64,000 bases of DNA from Semisulcospira habei (Eukaryota; Mollusca; Gastropoda; Semisulcospiridae): assembly GCA_036245525.1 (NCBI GenBank), contig BTPG01000001.1, positions 220,648,320 through 220,712,319 on the forward strand, given 5' to 3'. Position numbers and translations under genes: made by a program. The notes under the pieces are model-generated. The model searched no databases. It was not told where the DNA came from and was given only the letters and a program-made list of their open reading frames with translations. Shown piece after piece: positions 28,201-40,762 of this stretch (position 1 is its first letter; every line of letters starts with the position of its first letter).

Positions 28201-31200
28201 CACTGACTGAGAGAAGCTGATTGTGGTGTTCTCAATCATGATATGCTGAGGCAAAGCGGTACCGGTAGAAGAAGACATTCTTGGTGATGCAATGAGCATG
28301 GCTTCCATTTTTCTGTTGGTCAGTTTGAGCTTGTTTTTAGACATCCACAGCTTCACATCAAGAATGCAGTGTGACATGCTCTGGATGATCTCGTCAACCT
28401 GAAAAAAGTGCAAAAGTTTAAAACGTTTAGGTCTTAACGTCTTTTGTCCACCACGAAGGTGATTTCAAAGATGGGGCAGTGAAATAGGATCTGAACAAAT
28501 TTTGACCCCAGCTTTATTCAAACCCAAGGACCTTTCGGTTGAGACTCAAAAGCTCTACCACCGAGCCACCCAGCTCCCCTTGTCAACCTGTCTCACACTA
28601 CCTGACTTATAGAGCGGTGTATCATCACTGTAAGCGTGAACTGAAACAGAGTGCCCAGCAATAATACTAGACAAAGGTTGTACATTCAGTGGGAAAAGCA
28701 CTGGGCCTAATACTGAGCTTTGTGGGACCCCAACACAGAGGCTGGCAGGTGCAGAGACATGGCCATCAACAGACACAGTCTGTGATTGCTCAGTAATGTA
28801 AGAGTGGAACCAAGACAGGGCAGTGCCATCAATGCCAAAAACAAGCTGGAAACAATCAGGGTAGTGTGGTCGATTGTGTCAAACACGCTAGAAGATCTAC
28901 TAATGCGAGCACCGACACCTTGCCATCATTCAGAGCAAGTAACAAGGCGTTTATAATTCTGTGGAAGTGCTGTTTCCTTACTGTGGCAACATCTGTAGGC
29001 TGACTGAAATGAATCCATAAGATTATTCAAGCCCAGGTGATCCAAAAGTTGTGAAAGCACAATCTTTTCAATCACCTTTGACAGAAACGGTAGGTTTGAG
29101 ACAGGACTATAATTCTTAAGGCTGTAGGTCGTTGTGATCTAATGAGGTTTTTTCAGGAGGGGTTTCACAGCAGCACTTTTATACAGTGGAGGGGAAACAC
29201 CAGATGCAAGCGAATCATTGACAATGTGAGTTATGTATGGTAGTAAACTATCTAAACAGTTATACAACAAAGCGGTAGGCACTGGATCGAGCTCGCATGA
29301 CTTAGGGGGCATCTTCATTAACAACTTGTGGACATCGTCACCTCAGACAGGTCTAAACACAGTCATGGTCTGACCATGAAAGCATAAGTCGTTAAAAGAG
29401 ACTGTTTTTGTCTGAAAAAAACTGAGTCCAGAACATTGCGAATGGCTTGGGCTTTGTCCATGAAATATGTGGGAAAACGAGATGGAAGTTCTGTCATGGA
29501 GTATATGCTAGGAAGAGGAGATGACTTTGCCCAGCAGCTGATCGGTCACCGAGTACAGTTGCTTACTGGTGTTGCATGCAGCAATCTTCCTACTGTAGAC
29601 TTTGCTGTGCTCACTGATCTGGTTACAGCTTTCTTGGCAGCAGAATGAATACATGACATTATACGGCAATGCAATAAAACAAGAACGTTACTGACATAAG
29701 TATCAATATTATGTTGCATCATATAATTTAAAAAAAACAAGATGGAATGCCATAACCCACAAAGTCCCTTCTATACGAGAGCTGTTCTCAACCTTTTGTC
29801 TTTGACCTGATTCTGATGTTGAATTATCCCCTATTGGAAAAGTCTCGCAGATTTGACAATACGTCTGTGAGTTCTATAATAAGGGGCGCACGACATACGC
29901 GTCATTGATTTGTCAAACGTCATTTGTCTTGATGCAAGTTTTAGTTTTTACGTAATTTTATATTTTACGTGATTTAAGTTTCGCTTCATAGGCTTGAGAA
30001 TATGGTGACAAAACTAGAACTTCACGATACAATTTCAGTCTTGCTATAATTTGTGTGAAAGCAGGTTGACTTTACCTAGCTACAGGATATACTAAGTACA
30101 CGGGTCACTTGCATGCTCTTTTGAAAGCGCATTGATGAGTGTGTGCGTGTTAGTGCGTGCACATGCGCTCCAAACATCTCCAAGAGGCATAGATCCTCAT
30201 GTGCTTGGAGGGCGCATGAAGATCTATTCCTCCTGGAGATGCGCATGTTTGTGTGAGAGAGAGAGAGAGAGAGAGCACACACGAGAGATAGAATTACATC
30301 ATATTCAAAGTATTTGTCACGTAACGGATGTGACATGTCGTTTTAGTTTTTCGCCAAGTCCTTTTTTTTTGTTAACAAATGTAGATCACCGAATTCTGTA
30401 AATAGCCTTAGTTTAGGGAAGTTAGTAAATGTAGTGTGAGCGTAATCGTAAAGCCCGTGCAGCAAGCTTAACAGTGAGCGAGTACAGCGGTTGCACGCTT
30501 TCGGCAAGTAGCTTTAAACCGAACAGTGTTCAGAAGCAAAGTTAACCTGCGAGGTAGCAGCAATATATTACAGTCAGTCAGCGAGTTAGCTAGCGCAGCG
30601 AGAGTCTGGGTCAGGGTGCGGCCTCGTTTTGGAGCCCTTGACAAGCTGTGTGAGGGTTCTTTTACCCTCCCTGCAAGACCACGGCCAGTGTTCCTGGGTG
30701 TGGGTGTCCAAGAGACTAGCGACCACGGCGGCTACTCAGCAGAAGACCCCTCCGGTTCGTCTTCGTCTTGTTTTGTCCCGTCCTGCCGGAGGACTCACCA
30801 GTGACAGGTATTTATTCATGCCATGTTTCTCGGTTAGCTGCTGTGCTCTCGGGTGTGTGAATGTGTATATAGGTGCGGAAGGGTATGTTCGTCTAGTTTT
30901 TTAGTAATGTTTTAATTGAGTCTTTAACCATGTTTTTTAGGTTGGGTTGTAATGTGGTGGGTGTCGGATTTAGTTTATGTCGGCTGTCGCCGAGTGAATA
31001 TATTTAAAGGACCATGTTGTAAAATGAATTAAAGTGGGTATCCTTTCAAATATATATTGGTATTAAGTCCTAGATGTAATGTAATAAGATTGTCACGTTG
31101 GGTGGTTGCTGGTGATTATTTCATATCTTTGTATGTACATCGGGATATTTTGATAATGTTGGTTTTAGCAGTGGCAATGTTATTATACAAAAATGGTTGT

Positions 31201-34200
31201 GCTAGCTTAATGCTGGTGTAATAGAATAGTGCAGACCTGGTGAATGTTGAATGTACATAGGAAGCTTTCATATCCATGATTGTATATTTAATATGGCCAA
31301 GGCAGGTATTAGGGTGAGACGAGACACAACTCACGTGGTTTGTGAGTAGGTGCGTGTCAAATAGGCCAGAATTAACTGTGTTGGCACTTTGACTGACAAT
31401 GCGCCCTTTTCCAGTGCACTGGCTTCGATCATTGGCTTCGATCATTGGCTTCGATCACTGGCTTCGATCATTGGCTTCGATCATTGGCTTCGATCATTGG
31501 CTTCGATCATTGGCTTCGATCATTGGCTTCGAAGATTTCGTTCTTCGATCTCATCATCCACGACCAACGGTGACGCATCATCGGGAGTCGGAACGCCTTC
31601 GCTAGCCGGTCCTGTTGGACAAGCACGTTGGGCTACAGCAGGCTGATTCTACGTTCTGAGCGTCGGTCACAGGCGTGCGTGGGCAAGCGCGGCTACGGTG
31701 CTCTGTGGTGCAGGGGTAGTACTCGTACGTTATGAGCCACCCTGTCTAGTGTGGGACAGAGGACACTGTACAGAGACAAAGTTACCCGCCTTGTATAGCC
31801 GTTGGCCATATTAGTCATTTTCGTCTGTTAGTCATATTCACATATTAGTCATTTTCGTCTGTTAGTCATATTCACATGTTAGTCATTTTCGTCTGTTAGT
31901 CATATTCACCTGTTAGTCATTTTTGTCTGTTAGTCATATTCACCTGTTAGTCATATTCACCTGTTAGTCATTTTCACTTGTTAGTCATTTTTTATATGTT
32001 AATCTTTTCTAAGTGTTAATACGTTATGAGTGCATGTGTGGGTATGTGTGAGTGTGTGGGGCGTTAGTGGGTTGGGGTGGGAGTTAGAGTAAGGGTAGGT
32101 AATAAAGGATTTGTTTGTTGTTTATCACTGGCGTTGCGTTATTTATTTAGAGTGGGTGGGTTTTCTCGAGTAATAATAATAATAATGAGTATTTATATAG
32201 CGCTTAATCTTACTCAAAAGCTCTAAGCGCTTTACAATCTGTACACAAAAATAAAAATACAATGACATATGCACATAACAAACAAAGCACAATGCCCGAA
32301 CACACCATTTTTACAATAAACTAAACAACAATACATACATAATAATTTATATTCTAATTAACATTTAGTCTAAACAAGGAGGATTGCAGAACTACAACTA
32401 AGGCATCAAACACTGGCAGTTATTCAAAGTAAAGCTTGAAGAGGTGAGTTTTCAACGACCTCTTGAAGTCAGAGACAGACTCACTGTTTCTGACCTCAAG
32501 AGGAAGTGTATTCCATAACACTGGGGCTTGATAAACAAAAGTGCGCTGACCAAATGTTTTAGTTTGGACAGAAGGTACACACAACTTCAGTTTATCAGAA
32601 GAGGAGCGGAGCTCACGAGAGGGTGTATACACATGCAGCAAAGAAGACAAGTATTCTGGGCTGGTGCCTGAAAGGCAGTTAAAACAGATTGACATAACTT
32701 TGTATTGAATACGTGAGGACACAGGTAGCCAGTGAAGGGACTTCAAGATGGGTGTGACATGCTCAGTCTTACGGACTCTCACAACAAGCCGGGCTGCATT
32801 GTTCTGAATTTTTTGGAGGCGATCAATGAGATACTGAGGGCAGCCACAAAGCAAAGAGTTACAATAATCTAGCTTGGACAGCACAAATGCACAAACTAGT
32901 GTTTTAGTGGCTTCCACGGTCAGCAGGTGACGAACTGAACTAATACGACGAAGTTCCAGATAAGCGGATCTACACACTGCACTGACATGCTGTGACATAG
33001 ATAACTCGCTGTCAAGTGTAACACCCAGGTTTCTCACACTCGCAGAGAAGCCAATGAGTGTTCCATCCACAGACAATGATGATGGTAAAGGCAGGGACGA
33101 AGATAATCTTGGATTAGCTACCAACATTGCTTCAGTTTTGCCATCATTTAACATCAGTTTGTTGGTGGTCATCCATGATTTGACATGGTCAATGCACTGG
33201 CTTATACTTTGGACAGCATTCACAGCTCGCTCGACAGTATCACTTTTGTACATCTGCGTATCATCTGCAAATGCATGATGGGAAATGGAGCGACTACAAA
33301 TCACAGTCTGCACTCATATTGTCCACGGCGCCCTGACTCCGTCAGGCGTGTCGTGACAGTATTATGTCAATGTCTGCATGGTGACCGAGTTGCCTCTTTT
33401 ACATCACTGCCACTGTCTGACTTTCTCAAGGTTTTTTACTATTTTAATTCTTTTCTGAAAAGAATTAATTTTTACTAATCAAGTTGAAAGGATACAAAGC
33501 TGGCTAATGAACTCATCCAATGTCTTTCTGCAAACTAGCTATATATGTAGAAAAGTTCTAGTAAATATGACATAAATTACAGACTCTCTTCAGGGTCAAC
33601 CAACTTCCTATAAACGGTTGTTTGTGTCTTCAATGAGACATTCAATTACAATATGCTCAGAGGCACTCTTAGCCATTACAATATGCTCGGAGGCACTCTT
33701 AGCCACCCCTTTAAGAAAGTATTTTGCCAAGTTTCAAGCCTGTGTGTACAGAAATATCGGAGATTCTCATGTTTTCATACATACGCACACACATACATAC
33801 ATACGTCGCTATGTGCGCAAATGTATGTTCAGCAGCGAGGTTAGCATAACTGGACATGACGTAATTTTTACCTTGTTACTTCAGTTGTTAGAGGTTTAGG
33901 CCTGCCCGCCTTTGGCATCATGGACATGCTATTAAATTCGCCCCACCGCGACCCGTACTAAAAGTAAAAAGTCCCTTCTAGAAATAGAAGGGACTTAACA
34001 ATCCTCAAGGGAAAATCTGCCCCTTGTGCTTGACAAAAGATGGCACTTCGTTTGGAGTACCACAATTGCATCCTGACATGTCCAGTCTGTGAGTACCGCT
34101 GCAGATTTTGAGTGTGCCTATATGGTGTACTCATACTGTGTGGGAAATATAAAACTGACTTCTTTCCTATCCTCTATATTTGTTTCAGGTTTTCGCTTTA

Positions 34201-37200
34201 TATTAGCAACATTTCAAAGAAATGGAGACATCAAAGAGGTGGCTTTCGTTCGTTTCCGTAAGCTTAGCTGGCTGAAAGCTAGAACTTTATGGCTAAGGCT
34301 GATAGACAACAAGGAGCTAGTACATGTTTTTGCTGATGGAGAACAGATAGGATTCCGAAGGTTTTCATTCAATAACATGCATGTCAAAGGGTGCCCACTA
34401 TGCTTGATACAGACAGTGTAACACAACCCCAACAGCAGCAATTATATATTTCAGCATCCCACTTTTTGCAATGTCAAAGGTGAAAGAAAAATATGAGGGG
34501 CGACTGCAAAAGTGACATGGTAGGTGCTGGAGAGTCTTCCATAGTATGAGGACCTTATTTCCTAAACGTTTAAAGTGTCTTTTTGTTTTCGGTTTGGTTG
34601 GGGGGGGTTTTGATTGGTTTTTTTTAATGTCTGGTTAAGATGTATGCAGGTGGCAAAACTGTGTACCCGGTACTGGCAGGAAAGAATTGAAACTGATTAG
34701 AGTGTTTGTACTGTTGGAACAGGGTAATGTTCAATCTTTCATGTTTTTTTTTTTTCAGAGGTTATTTTATTTGTAGCTGTTAATATGATACCTTTATGAT
34801 GTTCAGAAGTTCAGATGTCAAAAAGGATGTACTGTCACATGTATTTCCTTGAATGTTCAGTGTCACGAGCATGTGCACACACACAATGACACATACATAC
34901 ATACACACACACGCGCGCGAAGTTTGATCAAAACATTTTGGTACTGGAGTGTGTATTTTTTCTTAACGGTTGACTTTACACTGCACCACACTCATGACTC
35001 GGCTCAGATTGTGCATCACCAAGGGTGTGTTGCCTTGGCATTGTTAATTACTCTCACCATTGTATAGATTTTGATTACTGATAGAGAAACAGATTCCAGC
35101 TGTCCTTGGCAGGTTTATTATGAGCAGTATGGTAATGATATAGGGCTCAGGAAGTTCCCCATGTTGCCTAGGAGCGTCAGCTGCTGTGCTGCCATCTTGA
35201 GAGGACATGCTAGCTTTACGATGGACTTCAGATAGTAGCAAAGTAGTGTTTCACGTACTTTTTCTTCATGTTTCTTCCTCTTTGGAAACAAACAAAAACA
35301 GATTCTGGTTAGCAGTTTCCTACGTTGATGGCAAGACTTGCTGTTATTGCCTTATAGCACGTCAGAACTTAACTTACATTGTCCTGACAGTGATTTCTCA
35401 ATGAGCGCATGAGTTGTGTATCCTCTCAAGATGGCCACCATGACTAGCGTGATGACCTCAGGTCATGTTACATATTCAAATGAGGTAGGTAAGGCAGTAA
35501 GAGGATCGGTGTTTTTAAAAATAACCTTTAGCCTTGTTTGAAAATTTGTAGTAGGGCTGAATGTTGGAATTTGCTGGAAATTTCTGGATAGATTCTTAAG
35601 AGGATACATGTTTGGTGCTTTGATTCATACCATCCTGAGCTTATCCAGTAGACAATTGTGGGCCTATGTTGAGTTGCCGCTGCCATGGTGATTTGAGGGG
35701 CACACTGATTTCAGCTGTGCTTGGGTTTGGGGCTGGTAAGGAATCAGGTTCATAGCCAAGAAATGAGTCAGTGTGCTGTTGTTTTTTTGTTGTTATTGTT
35801 TTTTTAATTTTGTGCATGGCAAATGTGCAGCTGGTAGGCGGTAGTGCTTTTCAGGAGATTGAAAAATTAGGGGATGACTGGGACTGACTAAGGCTAAGAG
35901 ACTGGACAGTATGGAAACATTTGTTAGTTAGTTATTTGAGTTTAACGCCGAGCAGGCGACTAAGGCCATCTCACGGCGGTGTATGGAAACAGCACTGTGT
36001 TCCGACATAGACCGGAAGCTGGTTTAATGTAACCATATCATTGAGTTTGGACTTTTGCAGTTGGAAAACTGAAAAAATCATGAAAAATTTTTCCCAAAAA
36101 TCGTTTTGATTGCAGTTTTATAGGCGTTTTTGCATGTTTTGCGTTGCAACACCCTGTTTACCTGCACTGTGGGCCATGTTTAGTGTGTTTGTTCATTTAT
36201 TTTTTTGTCTTACAGGTAGTCATGAGTCTGGCCTTCGACCTTGAGCTATGACCTTTGACCTTGACCTCGAAAGGGGTGGGGTTTGGGGCGTTCAGTTTGC
36301 TAAATGCATGAAAAAAAATGCACTCGTTCAGTTATTGAAGTTGTGGGGGGGGGGGGGGGGGGGGGGTTAAGGTCAAAGGTTAAGATTAAAACTACAATGA
36401 AACAGTGTCAGCAGGTTCATTTCATCAGACAACTGACCTCAGAGTGAAATCATCCGCCAAAATAATGTGACATGCAGAAGTTATTTTTCATGATCCAGCT
36501 ACATTTGTATACAACATAGGCTGCATCTGAGGTGTCATTCTGCTGTAATTGTCATGAGGGATGTCTCTGGTGTCTATTCTGAGCTGAACATAAGCACTTT
36601 TACCATTGTAACGATTGTGGTTGTGTTGTTCTGTGAGAGCGTGCATGTGTTGATCGTAGGTAGTGATCCGATGTTTTATTTGAGCTATCAGGATTACGAA
36701 TCACGTACCTTTTCAGTAAGTTTCACTTTTGTTCACGCGTAGTGCGGAATTGATTATCTTTTGAGACATGGAGTTGAATTCCGAAGAATCTAGAAACTGC
36801 GAGAGTAATCACCATTGTTTTCTGCGCGCGTGAAGCGAACGGTCAATATGCATTAGGCAGAGTCTTGAAACTTCCGGATGATTCGGGGAGGTCGTGACCT
36901 GTCTAGTGTGCTCATGCGTGTAGTCATGACGCGCGGGGATTTCCCAACATAGGGACTGGAAATAGCAGCCAGATTTTTGTAGATTATTCTGGTTCTCTTT
37001 AATATTTGAGTTTTAGTTACGTATTTTGTTCTGATTGGTTGTGTTGTACGAATTTGCTCGATTGTTCTGGAAAACATACCACTATAAAAGATTGTATTAG
37101 GAAGCGCGTGTCGTACATTGTTCGGTTGTAGAATTGCGATGTAACAGCGTCGGTACATTGTTCAGTTTATAATTGCAGTGTATCGAAAGCACATTGATTT

Positions 37201-40200
37201 TGAGCTACGCAAGGTATCGTGCTTCATTGTCAGTGACGGAGTTGTACCAGTGTATGGTGATGTACATTGTATGAGAGGCGCATTGTGTCAAAGTGTGGAC
37301 ATTTTGCAGAGAAGACATTGTGGGTGCATTTGTGAACGTATTTTGTGGAGATCGCATCGCTGTAATAAAATATTGTTGGAACTGTTACTCCAGTATTGTC
37401 TACATCCTTAAGCCACGTGTGACGAATTGCAGCTGAATGAAGTTTATTTAAAAGAACCTTACGTGTGTGCCGTCTGGTGCGATATCATACTACGACCACG
37501 ATTCTACCACGTAACATTTTGGCACCTCCGACGGGACTTCTTTCAGTTGGTTCAGTGGAAAGGGTAGCAGGAGAAAACAGCCAGCAGTGAAATGCAGAGA
37601 TGGCGACATCGGAAATGGAGACATTCCTGAAAATCAGAAAGGAATGTGGACTGGAGGGAGTTCAGCTCCTGGACTTTGTACAGGAGAGAAAAAAAGAGAG
37701 ATTTGATAGAGAAGAAAGAGCGTGAAATTAGGAAACTTGAAATCCAAGCAGAAGAAGCAGAGAAACAGCGAAGAGAAGCAGAGAAACAGCGAGAAGAAGC
37801 AGAGAAACGAGAAGAGGCGGAGAGGCAGCGACAACACGAAATTCATTTAAAGCAGATGGAGATTGAGGCACAGAGCCAGAGGGTTTCTGAAGCAACAGCA
37901 TTAGCCAGCAGAGAGCAAACAGCCCGTGCGCCAAAGCTTCCACCTTTCGTTGAAAACTCAGATAAGATGGACGCTTACCTAGAACGATTCGAGCGCTTCG
38001 CAAGTAGCAACAATTGGAAACAAGAGACTTGGGCTATCAAACTGAGTGCACTTCTAACTGGCAAAGCGCTTGAATTTTACACTCGCTTGCCAAGAGAAGC
38101 CGAAGATTATACGCTGTTGAAAACCGCCCTGCTGAGACAGTACGACTTCACTGAAGAGGGTTACAGACGACGGTTTCGGAACTGCAAGCCTGAAGAAGGA
38201 GAAACACCCAGCCTATTCATTGAAAGAATCAGAAGCTACCTGGAAAAATGGATAGAGCTGGCTGGCTTAAACAAAGAGTACCAGGACCTGTGTAACCTCA
38301 TCATCAAAGAGCAAGTCCTCAACGCATGTTCTAAGGACCTGGCCGCCCGTATTGTCTACATCCTTAAGCCACGTGTGACGAATTGCAGCTGCATGAAGTT
38401 TATTTAAAAGAACCTTACGTGTGTGCCGTCTGGTGTGATATACTACGACCACGATTCTACCAGGTAACAACCATTTAAAGCTCATTTGAGTGTGTTGAGG
38501 CAGCTGCGGCCTCTGGTACAGGCTTTTACAGGAGTGTTCACAGGTTTGACAAACACATGCCTGCTGCATTTGCAACATGAGTTGAGGTGTTTTGAGACTC
38601 TGACAAGTGTTTTTTTTTTAATATAAAAATGAACTGTACATAACCATTTTCTCTGCTGACTTCTAAATAAGCACTCCAGACACTTGTTTGGTTATGGGGT
38701 GTGTCCCGCGTAGCATAGTTTTAGCCGTTTTGTGTAGTCTTTTTCCTGTGGGATAGCTCAGTAGACTTAATGTTTAAATTGCACAGCTGTTTCATGACTT
38801 CTTTTGCCTGAGGAAAAGATTGCAAACAGCATATAGAACATGGCAGCTGATTACAGGCCTATTCCTGCTTGCTGTCACCAGACAACAGGGTCAAAGAGGA
38901 TGCCTGGGTGTTGTCTTTTTGGCTGCCCTGAGATACACAAGGAAATGGCCTTGAGTCTGAAAGCTCATTTTTCATCGATGTCAGTGTTATGGTAACCTTT
39001 TTTAGTTGTTCAGCCCACCGCTTGTCAGTTTGACTGTATTGCATGTGTATGTAAACTTGGAAAAACATAAAAAGTAGGGGGATGGGTAATGCAAAAATAT
39101 GAAAAAAAAACACTTTCATGTACCTGTGCCTCAAATGCAGCATTTATGAGAATCGGATATATTACTTGATGTACATGCCGATTTTGGAGGCATTCTGACC
39201 ATATCTAGTCTGTTTTTTATGGCATCAGATATGTATGATCCAAACCATAAACAGCATAGTGAACACCACAATGACACCCTACACATAATGGGCCATAACA
39301 TAAAGGTACAGCAACATTCAGTGGTGTCACTTTGGGTTTGACTTAGATAGTGTCTAAGGATTGTATCGATGGCAGATTTAATGGTGTTCAGGTAGGACAG
39401 TTTCTCTGACAGGTCATGTTACATTTTCAATTGAGGTAGGTGAGGCAGTAAGAGGACCGGTGTTTTTAAAAATAACTTTTAGCCTTGTCTGAAAATTTGT
39501 AGTAGGGCTGAATGTTGGAATTTGCTGGAAATTTCTGGTTAGATAAGAGAAGACATGTTTGGTGCTGTGGACAATTGTGGGCCTATGTTGAGTTGCCACT
39601 GCTATGGTGATTTGAGGGGCAGCCGATTTCAGCTATGCTTGGGTTTGGGGTTGGTAAGGAATCAGGTTCATAGCCAGGAAATGAGACAGTCAATGTGCTG
39701 GGTTTTTTTTTTTTGTTGTTGGTTTTTTTTGTTTTGTGCATGGCAAATGTGCAGCTGGTAGGCGGTAGTGTTTTTTAAGGGATTGAAAAATTAGGGGATG
39801 ACTGGGACTGACTAAGGCTAAGAGACTGGACTGTATGGAAACGACACTGTGTTCCTTGGCCCTCAGCTTCCTGAGCCCTATAAACACTGCATCATGTGCG
39901 TGTACTCAATATTTGTTATCAAAATTCTGTCTAATCTTGCAGGCTTATAGTAATCACAAGCATGTATTGATACCAGCGGCTTCTCAGATTACTACTACTA
40001 AACAAGTTCAAGTTCTTTTTATAAAAGAGACTTTGTAGAGTACAACGCCATGGAGCGCTTTCAAAAGCATGCACATGACGTATTTCGGTGGGCAGGCCTC
40101 AAACTCTGACATTGAAGTAACAAGATACAAATTACATCATATCTAAATATGTTAACCTTGCTGCTGAATGTACTTTTGGTGCCGTATGTGTGTGTGTGTA

Positions 40201-40570
40201 CGTATGTATGTAAACACAAAAATCTCTGAACTTTGTGTACGTACAATCTTGACAATTGAAGACATGCTTTCTATAGGGGATGACCCACATTAGATCCATA
40301 ATTTGTGTTATGTTCACTTGGAATTTGGATATCCAGTAGCTAGTTTTGGAGAAAGACTTTGGATGAGTTCGTTAGCCAGCTTTGTACCTCTTCAACTTTT
40401 TCGAAACAAAAATAATTCTTAAAAAATGTCATAAAGACTAGCAATCTTTGGTTTCTGGAGATGAATCAGACAGTGATGGTGACTAAAAGCACTAGACACA
40501 TGTTATACAATGTTTCTGAATTGTGTCAAAGCATCAGAAACGTCAGTGTTATACATGAATTGACCCAATG

Positions 40571-40667
<97 letters not shown>

Positions 40668-40725
40668 CCCCCGCCATGAGATGGACTTAGTTGCCTGCTT
40701 GGCGTTAACCCCGATAACCAACTCT

Positions 40726-40762
<37 letters not shown>

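Larger units (their letters stand above)
36607..38469 (+). mobile_element. Gypsy-like LTR retrotransposon, internally deleted
   Basis: It begins TGTAAC and ends GTAACA, flanked by the 5-bp duplication ACCAT (36602-36606 and 38470-38474). It keeps the full 5' LTR, the leader and most of gag. Protease, reverse transcriptase, RNase H, integrase and all but the last ~120 bp of the 3' LTR are missing. Confidence 0.85.
35461..39860 (-). mobile_element. Non-coding element with terminal direct repeats, copy 2 (inverted)
   Basis: Reverse-complement copy of 10444-12777 with direct repeats at about 35461-36000 and 39415-39860. It is flanked by CCTCA at 35456-35460 and 39861-39865, a 5-bp duplication inside the MITE. 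Net length is about 2.45 kb after removing a Gypsy-like element (36607-38469) and a 61-bp insertion (35920-35980). A 5-bp duplication and long direct terminal repeats favour an LTR-type non-autonomous element. Confidence 0.78.
35143..39878. mobile_element. TA-flanked MITE, copy A, split by a larger element
   Basis: The terminal inverted repeat GGGCTCAGGAAG is perfect at both ends (35143-35154 and inverted at 39867-39878), flanked by TA on each side. Without the insertion at 35461-39860 the element is about 0.34 kb, the same as copy B at 56458-56793, with which it shares internal CATCTTGAGAGGA, TTCCTCTTTGGAAACAAAC, TTCTGGTTAGC and AGCGTGATGACCTCA. TA target and TIR fit a Tc1/mariner-type MITE; no transposase is present. 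Confidence 0.8.

Noticed and set aside
31700..31760. tRNA or SINE head (GTGGTGCAGGGGTAGTAC)
   Set aside because: An A-box-like motif without a B box, anticodon arm or acceptor stem.
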